From NCBI GenBank assembly GCA_965229525.1, contig OZ245886.1, positions 3,100,001 through 3,164,000 on the forward strand: 64,000 nucleotides of DNA. Reading direction: 5' to 3'. The notes under the pieces are model-generated. The model saw nothing but the letters and a program-made list of their open reading frames with translations, made no database searches and was not told the DNA's origin. The position numbers and the translations under genes were made by a program. This DNA is from HXMU1420-13 sp965229525 (GTDB taxonomy: Bacteria; Bacteroidota; Rhodothermia; Balneolales; Balneolaceae). Positions 36,792 through 46,489 of this stretch are shown in pieces. Within the stretch, counting starts at the first letter, position 1. Every line of letters starts with the position of its first letter.

Positions 36792-39668
36792 ATGAAATTT
36801 CTTTGGTTCCTTTGTTCATTCGTTTTATTTGGGTCGGCCAATATTTTTGCTCTTCAAACTCAAATAAATGGAATGCCCATTATCACTAATTATTCTAGCG
36901 ATGAAATTGGTGCGCTATCACAGTTCTGGAAAGCTGCCCAAGATTCAAATGGAGTTTTATATGTTTCCAATCATGGGCAAATACTAACTTTTAATGGGGA
37001 ATATTGGGACAAGATTTATATTAAAAACCAGCGTACGTATTCTATGGCTTCTGATTCGAGTGGTAAAGTCTATGTGGGTGGAAGCAATGAATTTGGATAT
37101 ATAGATAACGCAATAGATGATTCTTTAACTAGAAAGCAATACTACAGTTTAACACATCTAATTCCAGATTCACTGAGCTTTGGGTCAATTTGGAGAACAT
37201 CAGCAATAGGGGATAGCATTTACTTTACTAGTGGAAGACATTTATTTGTCTATTCCAATAACAACGTTCAGATATATACCACCAACGATTGGTTTTCAAA
37301 TGTATTTGAAATTCAAGGTAAGCCAATAGTTAGTATTTCAAATCATGGATTATATGAGATAAAGAGTGGTCAGCTTTTTCCCTTTTATCCAGAATTAAAC
37401 TTAAAGTATATATCAATATCCATTCCTATTTCAGACTCGAAGTATTGGTTGTGTAGTAATACTTGTTATGAATTTGATTATGGAAGCCTAAAGCCACTTA
37501 ATACTGAAATTGATGATTTATTACTCAATAATCGGCTCTATGATGCTGAATTATTAGAAAATGGGACTATACTATTTGGTTTTTTAGAAGGTGGCGGAGT
37601 TGCACAGGTTTCCTTAGAAGGTAAACTAATTAGGCATTTTACCGAAGATAACGGACTAGTTAATAATAGGGTTCTTGATATTTACGAAGATGAAAAAGGG
37701 AGAGCATGGATTTCAACCTATGAGGGTGTAAGCGTAATAGAATTAGGATTGCCTATCAGGTATTTAAATTCGGGAATTCAGGGGGGAATTAGATCACTCA
37801 TAGTGTATGAAGAGTGGCTTTTTGCAGCTACTAACAATGGGATATATAAATTTCATGAAGGTCAAAATGTGTTTATTGAAATTCATTCTGATGAAAGCGG
37901 CTGTAATAATCTCAGAACGATAGGTGATCAGCTATTTGTACTTTGTGATAATGGTCTGATGAAGTATGGTGAACAAAAATTTCAAAAAATTAGCGGTGAG
38001 TATGCATTTGACATCTTTGAATTTTCAGAATCTTATCCTGGAGTAATATACACGTCATTAGTAGAGCAGTTTAGAGTATACACTTTAATAAACGATGAAC
38101 TAGAGCCCATTTCTGACTCATACTTTTTGCCTGAATCACCACATTCTATCTTAGAAGATGGAAACAGTAAAATTTGGATGGGATCAACTTCAAGCGGAAT
38201 AATGGAGCTAACGTCTCAGCAAAATAACAGCAAAATATCCGGCTTCCAGATTCAAACACATAAATTACCCGACGATACCTATAACATGGATACAAAAGTA
38301 GCTCTTCTTGATGCTGAACCTATTTTTATGTCATCGGCTGGTTTATATAGAAAATCCTCTAATTCAACATTTAATAGAGAATTAAGTCACATAAGTAGTA
38401 TTTCAGATACTTCTCGAAATTATTATAAACTTGCACAATCGGAAACAGGTTACACATTAATTCGATCTTCAAGTGAATTTCAGTTATTCCGATTTAATTC
38501 AAATACATCATCGAACGAATTTATTCCATCTGTAGTCCCATTGATTAGAGATATACAGGTAAACGATATTATCGCAAACGGGAATTCGTTTTATATTGCT
38601 ACTAATGATGAGGTCATCTATTTCAATGCCGGTTCCAACTATCCAATTCATGATTCTTTTCATGTTCAAATTGATGAGGTATTAGTTCGTGGTGATTCTT
38701 TAATCAATGGTGGTGAATTTGAATATCCTATTCTTGATTATTCAGACAATGAATTAAGATTTAATTTCTCTGCTGCTAATTATGATGAACCTTCAAAAAC
38801 TCAGTATAGAGTTAAGCTAATAGGCCAGGATACCGATTGGAGTAGATGGAATAATGAGTTTATAAAAGATTATACAAACATACGGGAAGGGGACTATTCA
38901 TTTATTGTACAAGCAAAAAGTGTATATGGAGCTTTAAGTGAATCAGCGCCATTTACATTCACCATATTACCACCCTGGTACCGAACTTGGTGGGCGTATT
39001 TGTTGTACCTGATAACGTTTAATGCAGTGTTGTATCTGGCTTATAAAATTCGAGTGAATCAGCTATTAAAAGTGGAAAGAATGCGGACCAAGATTGCAAG
39101 CGATTTACATGATGAAGTGAGTGCAACCTTAACTGGAATCACCTATTTCGCAGAAGCTGTTAAAACAGATCCGGATGAAAACAAAAAGTCTCACTTCATG
39201 AATCTGATTACAGAAAGTGCCGGGGATGCCAAAGAAAAAATCACCGATATTGTGTGGTCCATCACACCCGAAAATGACAATTGGGAAATCTTCCTCACCA
39301 AATGTCGGCGTTATGCATCGGATCTTTTGGAAAGCAAAGATTTGAAGTATGAACTCAAGATTGCAGAGTCGATTCCAGGAAAATTGAATATGAATACCCG
39401 CCAGCACCTATGGATGATCTTCAAAGAAATGCTAACCAATGCAGTTCGACATTCCAATGCCACTCGTTTAGATATCATTATGGATACGGAACGTGGAAAG
39501 TTCAAACTCATCATGCAGGATAATGGCCATGGATTTGACATCAATAGCAGTTCATTTGGGAATGGTTTATCAAATATTCGAAAACGAGCCGACATGATTA
39601 AAGCTCATTTAGAGCTGGATTCTGAGCCTACTATGGGTACACGCTGGAGATTAGAACTGGACCTTTAA
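36792..39668 (+). CDS. Propeller-type hybrid sensor kinase (Y_Y_Y, HisKA_3)
   Basis: The 958-residue protein has a signal peptide (to IFA). A long extracytoplasmic region follows, built of two-component-regulator propeller blades (WISTYEGVSVIEL, IWMGSTSSGIMEL, LFAATNNGIYKF). Then come a Y_Y_Y domain at about 635-715 (YRVKLIGQDTDWSRW) and one transmembrane helix (WWAYLLYLITFNAVLYLAYK). The cytoplasmic kinase is of the NarX/DesK type, with phospho-acceptor His773 in ASDLHDEVSATLTG and ATPase boxes NAVRHSNA, DNGHGFD and GNGLSNIRKRA. Such proteins often sense carbohydrates. It pairs with the NarL-type regulator just downstream. Confidence 0.93.
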   Translation: MKFLWFLCSFVLFGSANIFALQTQINGMPIITNYSSDEIGALSQFWKAAQDSNGVLYVSNHGQILTFNGEYWDKIYIKNQRTYSMASDSSGKVYVGGSNEFGYIDNAIDDSLTRKQYYSLTHLIPDSLSFGSIWRTSAIGDSIYFTSGRHLFVYSNNNVQIYTTNDWFSNVFEIQGKPIVSISNHGLYEIKSGQLFPFYPELNLKYISISIPISDSKYWLCSNTCYEFDYGSLKPLNTEIDDLLLNNRLYDAELLENGTILFGFLEGGGVAQVSLEGKLIRHFTEDNGLVNNRVLDIYEDEKGRAWISTYEGVSVIELGLPIRYLNSGIQGGIRSLIVYEEWLFAATNNGIYKFHEGQNVFIEIHSDESGCNNLRTIGDQLFVLCDNGLMKYGEQKFQKISGEYAFDIFEFSESYPGVIYTSLVEQFRVYTLINDELEPISDSYFLPESPHSILEDGNSKIWMGSTSSGIMELTSQQNNSKISGFQIQTHKLPDDTYNMDTKVALLDAEPIFMSSAGLYRKSSNSTFNRELSHISSISDTSRNYYKLAQSETGYTLIRSSSEFQLFRFNSNTSSNEFIPSVVPLIRDIQVNDIIANGNSFYIATNDEVIYFNAGSNYPIHDSFHVQIDEVLVRGDSLINGGEFEYPILDYSDNELRFNFSAANYDEPSKTQYRVKLIGQDTDWSRWNNEFIKDYTNIREGDYSFIVQAKSVYGALSESAPFTFTILPPWYRTWWAYLLYLITFNAVLYLAYKIRVNQLLKVERMRTKIASDLHDEVSATLTGITYFAEAVKTDPDENKKSHFMNLITESAGDAKEKITDIVWSITPENDNWEIFLTKCRRYASDLLESKDLKYELKIAESIPGKLNMNTRQHLWMIFKEMLTNAVRHSNATRLDIIMDTERGKFKLIMQDNGHGFDINSSSFGNGLSNIRKRADMIKAHLELDSEPTMGTRWRLELDL

Positions 39669-39686
39669 ACCACATAGTCAGGTAGT
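39669..39686 (+). promoter_or_regulatory. Candidate 7-4-7 dyad operator, fourth copy
   Basis: ACCACAT-AGTC-AGGTAGT begins directly after the sensor-kinase stop codon and lies 114 bases before the regulator's ATG. The left half is identical to the perfect copy at 30073; the right half has two mismatches. Its place in front of the response regulator suggests autoregulation. Confidence 0.35.
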
Positions 39687-39800
39687 TTATTATGGTGTTG
39701 AATTAGTTAACCTTGGGCATGTCCTTCTACACACATAGAAGATTTAACGTATTAGGTGCTCAGGTTTTTGAACGAGCTTGAGTCCATTAAATTCAATATC

Positions 39801-40496
39801 ATGGAAATTGAAACATTGGTAGAGATTCCAGCGAAAATCGAAAGAAAAGAGGTAGTTTCATTGATTAAAGTAGTTATTGTTGAAGACAACAAATATATGC
39901 GTGAGGGCTGGCAAACTTTCATCGATTATGACAAAGAACTGGTAGTTCTGGGGAGTTATATTTCTTGCGAGGAAGCGTTGGCGTCGGGGGAGTTAAAGAA
40001 GGCGCAAGTTGTTATTATGGATATCGGTCTGCCTGGTATGAATGGTATTGATGGCGTACGCGCCGTTAAAGCAATTAATCCATCTTTGCATGTAATCATG
40101 GCAACGGTACACGATGATAACGATCACATTTTCGAAGCGATCAAAGCTGGTGCCGTTGGCTATTTAATGAAGAAAGTAACACCGGATGAACTGGTAGCGG
40201 CAATCAAAGATGCCCATGATGGTGGCTCACCAATCACACCAAATATTGCCAGAAAAATTATTGCAAAGATGCACGCACCTTTGTTACCGGCAGATGAGCG
40301 ACTTACCGAAAGAGAACTAGAAATACTTCAGGAATTGGCGACAGGAAAATCATACGCAGCAATAGGTAAAACTATTTTTTTATCGGTAGATGGGGTTCGG
40401 CATCACATTCGAAAAATCTATCAGAAGTTACAGGTAAACTCGCGTTCAGAAGCTGTCTCTAAAGGGATTTTAAAGCGGTTAATTGATCCGGAGTAA
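39801..40496 (+). CDS. NarL/FixJ-family response regulator
   Basis: A receiver domain (VVIVEDNKYMREGW, phospho-acceptor Asp in VVIMDIGLPGMNG, Lys in YLMKKVTPDE) precedes a LuxR-type helix-turn-helix (LTERELEILQELATGKSYAAIG to VRHHIRKIYQKL). It should be phosphorylated by the propeller kinase encoded 132 bases upstream. Three starts are possible: GTG 39756, ATG 39801 (chosen) and TTG 39861. The last has GAGG eight bases ahead and would give MIKVVIVED, the usual family beginning with about 211 residues, so the N-terminus is uncertain. A perfect CTTCTA-N6-TAGAAG dyad lies at 39724-39741 in its leader. Confidence 0.93.
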   Translation: MEIETLVEIPAKIERKEVVSLIKVVIVEDNKYMREGWQTFIDYDKELVVLGSYISCEEALASGELKKAQVVIMDIGLPGMNGIDGVRAVKAINPSLHVIMATVHDDNDHIFEAIKAGAVGYLMKKVTPDELVAAIKDAHDGGSPITPNIARKIIAKMHAPLLPADERLTERELEILQELATGKSYAAIGKTIFLSVDGVRHHIRKIYQKLQVNSRSEAVSKGILKRLIDPE

Positions 40497-40502
40497 CTAT
40501 TT

Positions 40503-40583
40503 AACGACCAATGACGGATGACGAGTGACAAACGACGGATGACGAACGATTCTTTCGTCAATCGTCTATGGTCCTTCGTCGTT
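40503..40583. repeat. Imperfect long dyad of GACGGATGACGA units between convergent genes
   Basis: The left arm 40503-40534 and right arm 40552-40583 match as inverted repeats at about 23 of 32 positions around a 17-base centre. The left half is itself made of iterated units (GACGGATGACGA occurs at 40535-40545 in part and in variant form at 40513-40523). It fills the gap between the response regulator and the convergent permease and could act as a bidirectional terminator or be a dispersed intergenic repeat. Confidence 0.6.
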
Positions 40584-41805
40584 AGCGCCCGAATGCAATT
40601 ACTTTCAACGGATCGGTTTTAGCTGCTATTCTAGCTGGAATCCAACTAGCCGCTGCACAAAGGGTGATTGTAACAACTGATGTAATTACAAAATCGAAAA
40701 ATCGTAATTCAACCGGAGCATAACTCATGTAATAGTTTTCTTCGGAAAGAGGAATTATTTGATATTCCAGTTGTAAATATGCGAAGAGGAGAGAGATTCC
40801 AATACCAATCAATAGTCCGATACCGGCAACCATTATACCCTCTAGTAAAAAAACTTTCCGAATTAGCGTAGATTTACCCCCTATGGTCTTTAAAATACCT
40901 ATATCCTTGGTACGCTCCAGAACCATCATAAGAACTGCTCCAATCAAATTAAATGCAGCAACGATGATCATAACACTAATTACGAGGGGGATCATATTTT
41001 CCTGAAGTTCAACCCAGGCAAAGATATTTCCGTATCGGGCATTTATGGTTTCCTGATAATATGGAAAGGATAAACGTTGATCTAAAAGGCTATTAAAAGC
41101 ATTAATTTGTGTGTAGTCGACTAGTTTTAATTCAACAGCATGGGCATGCGTTTCTTGCAACCCGAAAAGCTTCTGAGCATAACCCCGATCTGAAATTGCA
41201 TATAGCTCATCAAAGATATCAACACCGGTTTCATAGATGCCTGTTAATCGGAATTGTTGAATTTCTGGTGAATTTACCATACTGGGTACCCCCTGAATGG
41301 TGTAGGCGGTTACGATGCTCCCCAATTCAATTTCAAGTAGTTGAACAATATCTGCCCCTAAAATGATACCTGGAAATCCGGTTGAATCTTTACTTAAATC
41401 AAACTTTCCAGCAGTAATGTAATCTTTGAATGCAGAAATTTCAGGGTTTGAAATCCCTTTTAAAATGGTCCCGGTGATTCCATTTCTGGATTGAACCATT
41501 ACCTGGCCTTCACTTACAATCTGCTTTGATTCGATTTCTTCAAATCGATCTAAATAAGTTACCAACGTATCAGCTCGGAAAATGGGCTGATCTGTGAATG
41601 TCATCACTGTAATATGTGGCGCAAACCCCAGAATCTTCTCGTTGATGGTAGACTTAAACCCATGAACAATGGATAAGGCGATAAGAAGTCCGGCTGAACC
41701 AATAGCAACTCCGGCTATGGCCATAGTTTTGATAAAGGACAAAAACTTAGCACCCTTACGGGTTCCTTTAAAATATCGGTACGCTAAGTAGGTCTCGAAC
41801 TTCAT
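40582..41805 (-). CDS. LolC/LolE-type ABC transporter permease
   Basis: The 407-residue membrane protein begins FETYLAYRYFKGTRKG, the typical LolC/E start, followed by a helix (MAIAGVAIGSAGLLIALSIV) and GFAPHITVM. It carries a periplasmic MacB/Lol-like domain from about 50 to 255. Three helices follow in the FtsX domain (about 270-300, 315-345 and 370-395). Lol permeases extract lipoproteins from the inner membrane for transfer to LolA. The ATPase subunit (LolD) is not adjacent. Family relatives include general FtsX-type permeases, so a lipoprotein role is likely but not certain. Confidence 0.9.
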   Translation of the reverse strand: MKFETYLAYRYFKGTRKGAKFLSFIKTMAIAGVAIGSAGLLIALSIVHGFKSTINEKILGFAPHITVMTFTDQPIFRADTLVTYLDRFEEIESKQIVSEGQVMVQSRNGITGTILKGISNPEISAFKDYITAGKFDLSKDSTGFPGIILGADIVQLLEIELGSIVTAYTIQGVPSMVNSPEIQQFRLTGIYETGVDIFDELYAISDRGYAQKLFGLQETHAHAVELKLVDYTQINAFNSLLDQRLSFPYYQETINARYGNIFAWVELQENMIPLVISVMIIVAAFNLIGAVLMMVLERTKDIGILKTIGGKSTLIRKVFLLEGIMVAGIGLLIGIGISLLFAYLQLEYQIIPLSEENYYMSYAPVELRFFDFVITSVVTITLCAAASWIPARIAAKTDPLKVIAFGR

Positions 41806-42187
41806 GTTGATTGGAATATTAACATTATATAAACAGTAGAATCTAAAATCTGTTATTCAGCTAAAGAAATGTAAATCGAATTTCACTACAGTTGCTGAAC
41901 ATCTCTGAATCTTTAATAGATAAATTAGTGCATAGAACTCACAAAAAAATAATCCAATTGAAAATGAAAAAGGTAGTTTCCAACAATAACTTTTGAATTC
42001 TAATCATGTTGAGTCGCGAATACAAACTATAAAAAGATCGGTTTACTTCTGCATCCTAAACTTAATTAATTTTGTATCTCGTTCGGCGACAATTATATGG
42101 AGAAAAGTACACTTAATTTTTAGGAAATTGTATAAACTAAAAAAAAACACTACCATACATTTCTACATTAACTAATCAGGTTCAGCT
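41806..42187. other. 382-base AT-rich intergenic region
   Basis: This divergent gap holds promoters for the permease and for the propeller protein at 42188. A TAnnTTTG element (TAATTTTG, 42067-42074) points rightward but has no convincing -33 partner. A 60-residue frame at 41993-42175 has a poor composition and no family likeness; I do not accept it as a gene. Confidence 0.45.
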
Positions 42188-44782
42188 TTGGGAAATAGTA
42201 TAGATTGGAATAAATACGTAAGGCTATCATTCGTTTTTTTATTATTGTTAACACTTGTACCAGTAACTATAAATGGTCAGGTAAAAGTAGCATGGGAAAA
42301 CATTTATACCTCTGGAACTGGTGATGATTATGATTCGGGGCAAGCTATTACAACCGATGCAAATGGTAATGTTTATGTAGCTGGTTTTTCACCCTCCCAA
42401 GACGGGACGAAAAGAGAACTTATAGTGATTAAATACGATGAAAATGGGAATCAAATTTGGGAAGGTAGAGTCGGGAACTTTGATTGGTACAGTGTTAGTG
42501 AAATAGCTGTAGACCTGAACTATAATGTATATGTAGCAAGCCAAAGTGAGAGCTATTTTAATTTGGTTAAATTTAGAAGCGATGGAAACCCTCAATGGCA
42601 AAGGCATTCAGCAACAGTATTAGGGCATGCAAAGGATATCTTGCTGCATAATGAGAATGGTTCTGGAGAAGACCCAAATATAATAGTTACAGGGTGGAGA
42701 GCCGATGCAATGGCTACTATTAAATATAATGCTGATGGAAGCTTACTTTGGAGTGATTACTACGATCCGGGTTTTGGAGTCAGTGAAGGCACCGCTATTT
42801 CATTTGCAGGAAACGAATATGTAGTTACCGGAAGTAGTACAAACTCTGCAGGGAACAGAGATTATATGACAATTAGATATGATCGCAATGGGAATATAAT
42901 TTGGGAAAAAAGATATGATGGTTCCGCTGGAGCAGGTGATTATGCCCGAGATGTTGCAGTGTATACCATAGATGGTTTTGATTACTTCACGGTAGTAACA
43001 GGCTATAGCCGAGGTACTGGTGGGATAGATGATTGCACAACAGTACTTTATGATAATGATGGAAATCAACTATGGGATCGGCGTTATTATGATTTTAACA
43101 ATACCGAGAAAGACAATCCGAATAGCATTTGTAATAAAGTGTACGCTCGTGGATCAAGTATATTAGTTACAAGCAGAAGTGGTGATGATATTGCAACGAT
43201 AAAATATGATTCACAAGGCAACCAATTGTGGGACAGACGATATGCTAGCGAGGGAGGTTTTGTCGAGATTGGATACGACCTCTTCGTAGATTCTGAAAAC
43301 AGTGTGTATGTACTTGGTAGAAGTGAGGCTGAGAATCTTGAGGACTATACATACACTATTATTAAATATAATTCGAATGGAACCCAAACCTGGGTTAAAC
43401 ATTATAATGCTGCCGGAGAAGGCGGAATTCCAGCACTCAATGGGCTAGCGGTAGAAAGGTTAAGCGGTAGGAAAGTCTACGTTACTGGCAATACTTCGTC
43501 AGGGGATGGGGATATAGCAACTCTGGTTTATGTTGATGAAGGCCCTGATTTTGCCAATTTACAATGGCCGCCTAACGGAAATATAATAGAAGGAGGGGAG
43601 TATTTAGTGTACGGCCAAGCATGGCTTGCTTATTTGGGAGAAAGCCCAACAAAAAATGATTATTTAGGTGAAATGCTGGCCTGGATTGGAGTAAATGAAG
43701 ATAACACAGATCCTTCTACATGGGATGAAAGTGCCTGGATACCTGCGGATTTCAATGTTATGGTAGGAAATAATGGTGAATATTTTCTTGATATAGGCTC
43801 TTCACGTTCGCCAGGAACTCACTACTATGCAACACGGTACGGTATATTTTATCCAACAGATAATGGTGGATCAATTGAAAGTTTTTCTTATGGTGGATAT
43901 TCCGAAAATGGAGGAGGTTATTGGGATGGTGTAACTAATATCTCTGGAGTACTGACAATTAATAAAGACCCGGAAGACCCCAATCTAGCTAATAATAATA
44001 GTTTTCAATATTTCGGCTTAGGTGAATTATCAGATGGTGGTGTAAACTCATGGAGTTTCAATGCAACGGCCAATGGAGCTAGTGCAACTATTGAGGTAAT
44101 AGATGAATCCCAAGATGATGACCTAAGAGCTCTAAAAATAAATAATGGTGCATTTAACGGGAATGAAGAATGGAATGTTGAAGCGGTTAGTGAAGGCTTA
44201 CAAGTAAAAGAAGGAATTACATACCAGGCAAGTGTTTGGTTAAAAGCAGATAATGGTTTGCGTGTAGCAAGGATTTATCTTGGTTTACCTGAAAGTGGCG
44301 GGTGGGTCAGGTTAGTTGAGGAAACCGTAAATTTATCCTCTAACTGGACAAAATTTTCAATAAGCCATACTGCTAGTGCTATTGATGAAACCAATACGAT
44401 GAGGTTAGGGGTAGCATTCAATTATTCGGAAAATGCAAATGGGGTATTATATATAGATAATGTAGAAGTGCTGGATGAAGCGTCGATAGTTTCAAATGAA
44501 ATTAATATTGATAATCCAATTTCATTTAGTTTAAATCAAAACTATCCTAATCCATTCAACCCTTCCACACAAATTAGTTACCAATTATCAGAAAATGGTA
44601 TTGTAACATTGAAGGTTTTCGATATGCTTGGCCGTGAAGTTGCAACACTAATTAATGAGGTCAAACAAGCGGGGTCATATACATTGGATTTCGATGCAAG
44701 CGAATTGTCTTCGGGTATTTATATCTATCAATTACAAGCGGGTAGTAATATTGAGACTAAGAAGATGATGCTAGTCAAATAG
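42188..44782 (+). CDS. T9SS-sorted secreted beta-propeller protein with CBM-like domain
   Basis: The frame opens with a TTG at 42188 that gives a good signal peptide (VRLSFVFLLLLTLVPVTINGQ); no ATG is placed to do so. About seven repeats of the SBBP/PQQ-like kind follow. They are spaced roughly 50 residues apart and marked by 'TIKYDxxGNxxWxxxY' (IKYDENGNQIWE, IRYDRNGNIIWEKRY, IKYDSQGNQLWDRRY), and they should form a beta-propeller up to about residue 445. A CBM4/9-like sandwich lies at about 615-765 and the T9SS sorting domain covers the last 87 residues (LNQNYPNPFNPST). The role is probably binding at the cell surface. Confidence 0.87.
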   Translation: MGNSIDWNKYVRLSFVFLLLLTLVPVTINGQVKVAWENIYTSGTGDDYDSGQAITTDANGNVYVAGFSPSQDGTKRELIVIKYDENGNQIWEGRVGNFDWYSVSEIAVDLNYNVYVASQSESYFNLVKFRSDGNPQWQRHSATVLGHAKDILLHNENGSGEDPNIIVTGWRADAMATIKYNADGSLLWSDYYDPGFGVSEGTAISFAGNEYVVTGSSTNSAGNRDYMTIRYDRNGNIIWEKRYDGSAGAGDYARDVAVYTIDGFDYFTVVTGYSRGTGGIDDCTTVLYDNDGNQLWDRRYYDFNNTEKDNPNSICNKVYARGSSILVTSRSGDDIATIKYDSQGNQLWDRRYASEGGFVEIGYDLFVDSENSVYVLGRSEAENLEDYTYTIIKYNSNGTQTWVKHYNAAGEGGIPALNGLAVERLSGRKVYVTGNTSSGDGDIATLVYVDEGPDFANLQWPPNGNIIEGGEYLVYGQAWLAYLGESPTKNDYLGEMLAWIGVNEDNTDPSTWDESAWIPADFNVMVGNNGEYFLDIGSSRSPGTHYYATRYGIFYPTDNGGSIESFSYGGYSENGGGYWDGVTNISGVLTINKDPEDPNLANNNSFQYFGLGELSDGGVNSWSFNATANGASATIEVIDESQDDDLRALKINNGAFNGNEEWNVEAVSEGLQVKEGITYQASVWLKADNGLRVARIYLGLPESGGWVRLVEETVNLSSNWTKFSISHTASAIDETNTMRLGVAFNYSENANGVLYIDNVEVLDEASIVSNEINIDNPISFSLNQNYPNPFNPSTQISYQLSENGIVTLKVFDMLGREVATLINEVKQAGSYTLDFDASELSSGIYIYQLQAGSNIETKKMMLVK

Positions 44783-44807
44783 TACTTCTATTTTTAAAAA
44801 TTTACTC

Positions 44808-44838
44808 AAAAACAGAATTAATAATAATTCTGTTTTTT
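44808..44838. terminator. Bidirectional terminator between convergent genes
   Basis: The perfect arms AAAAACAGAATTA and TAATTCTGTTTTT enclose the loop ATAA. T-rich runs lie on both sides, so it can serve both the propeller gene (stop at 44782) and lysS (stop at 44852). Confidence 0.88.
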
Positions 44839-44851
44839 ATCTAAAGTATTG

Positions 44852-46390
44852 CTATTCACCTTTTTCTGGTTTCATCTGTGGAAAGAATAGAACGTCTCTA
44901 ATCGACTCAGAGTCTGTCATAATCATCGCTAGTCTATCAATTCCAATTCCGATTCCAGCAGTTGGGGGCATACCGTACTCTAATGCTCGAATAAAGTCTT
45001 CGTCAATGGTCATGGCTTCTAAATCGCCGCCTTCTCGAAGTGCGGCTTGTTCTTCTAATCGTTGACGTTGATCAATTGGATCGTTTAACTCTGAGTAGGC
45101 ATTTGCAATTTCTTTACCGTTACAGATACATTCGAATCGCTCTACCAATCCTTCCTTTTCACGATGTTTTTTAGTGAGTGGGCTCATTTCTACAGGGTAA
45201 TCTGTAATAAATGTAGGTTGAATAAGTTTTGGTTCAACATATTCACCGAAGATTTCATCAATAATTTTTGCTACACCAAAGGTTTCATCAATTTGGATGT
45301 GTAGTTCCCTGGCAATCGGTTGTAGTTCTTCCAATGATTTGCCATACAGATTATGCCCCGTTTCTTTCTCAATGGCATCAAACATTGGAACTCTTGGCCA
45401 AGGTGCCTTGAAGTCAATCTCATGATCACCAACCGTTACTTTTGTAGTTCCATGAAGATTCAATGCCACCTGTTCGATCATTTTCTCCGTGAAGTCCATC
45501 ATCCAGTTGTAATCTTTATACGCTACATACAACTCAACCTGTGTAAATTCAGGGTTATGGAATCGGCTCAATCCTTCATTTCGAAAATCTTTCGAGAACT
45601 CATACACCCCATCAAATCCGCCCACAATCAGTCTCTTTAGATAGAGTTCATTAGCAATCCGAAGGTATAAATCCATGCCTAATGTGTTGTGATGAGTTAT
45701 AAATGGGCGAGCAGCAGCCCCTCCATAAACCGGTTGAAGGATTGGTGTTTCAACCTCTAGATATCCACGCTTATTCATAAATTCACGCATAGATTGCACA
45801 ACCTTTGTACGTTTTCTGAAAGTATCGCGTACTTCAGGATTTACAATCAAGTCGACATAACGCTGGCGATATCGGAGTTCTTTATCTGCAAATGCATCAA
45901 AAATTACTTTTTCACCTTCTTCATTTTCAATTTCCTTTGGGATTGGAATAGGGCGTAAAGTCTTAGTCAAAAATTCGAATTCCTCAGCGTGCACGGTAGT
46001 TTCACCTGTACGGGTTTTAAATACAAACCCTCTAACTCCCACGATATCTCCAATATCTACCATCTTCTTAAACACTGTATTGTATTCCTCAACGCCTACA
46101 TCATCTCTACGAATGTACACCTGAATGGTACCTTCGGCATCTTGTAAGTTGAAAAAAGCAGCTTTTCCCATAATTCGGCGAGTCATTACGCGTCCTGCAA
46201 TTGAAACAGTGTCAGATTCTGGATTGCTTTCCTCATCGCGTACAAGATCCTCATTTGCCTTAATATCTTTACTATAATGGGATACTTCGAAGGAATAAGG
46301 GTATGGATTAACACCTAATTCGTTAAGTTGAGTAAGTTTCTCTCTACGTATTTCTTCTTGTTCTGAAAGTGAAATATCTTCTTGGGACAT
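44852..46390 (-). CDS. lysS: Lysyl-tRNA synthetase, class II
   Basis: The enzyme charges tRNA-Lys. I start it at the ATG at 46390 (MSQEDISLSEQEE), giving 512 residues, normal for LysS; the longer frame adds 21 residues of non-conserved sequence. The N-terminal OB fold contains AGRVMTRRIMGKAAFFNLQD. Class II motif 1 surrounds MREFMNKRGYLEVETPIL. Motif 2 is KDFRNEGLSRFHNPEFTQVE. Motif 3 is GIGIGIDRLAMIMT. It is divergent from the phosphopantetheinyl transferase gene, with about 100 bases between. Confidence 0.97.
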   Translation of the reverse strand: MSQEDISLSEQEEIRREKLTQLNELGVNPYPYSFEVSHYSKDIKANEDLVRDEESNPESDTVSIAGRVMTRRIMGKAAFFNLQDAEGTIQVYIRRDDVGVEEYNTVFKKMVDIGDIVGVRGFVFKTRTGETTVHAEEFEFLTKTLRPIPIPKEIENEEGEKVIFDAFADKELRYRQRYVDLIVNPEVRDTFRKRTKVVQSMREFMNKRGYLEVETPILQPVYGGAAARPFITHHNTLGMDLYLRIANELYLKRLIVGGFDGVYEFSKDFRNEGLSRFHNPEFTQVELYVAYKDYNWMMDFTEKMIEQVALNLHGTTKVTVGDHEIDFKAPWPRVPMFDAIEKETGHNLYGKSLEELQPIARELHIQIDETFGVAKIIDEIFGEYVEPKLIQPTFITDYPVEMSPLTKKHREKEGLVERFECICNGKEIANAYSELNDPIDQRQRLEEQAALREGGDLEAMTIDEDFIRALEYGMPPTAGIGIGIDRLAMIMTDSESIRDVLFFPQMKPEKGE

Positions 46391-46489
46391 AAATTTAATT
46401 ATTACATAGTTGGCTACTTTTCGAAGGTTGCAAAAATACCGAATTGTGCGCAAAATTGTGGCATTCTGAAAACCCTAAAAATTTGTTCA

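Noticed and set aside
40497..40583. CRISPR-like repeat
   Set aside because: The GACGGATGACGA units are short, degenerate and without unique spacers; they form one dyad, not an array.
41993..42175. 60-residue frame in the gap before the propeller protein
   Set aside because: Low-complexity AT-rich composition, no family pattern, and it overlaps the expected promoter region.
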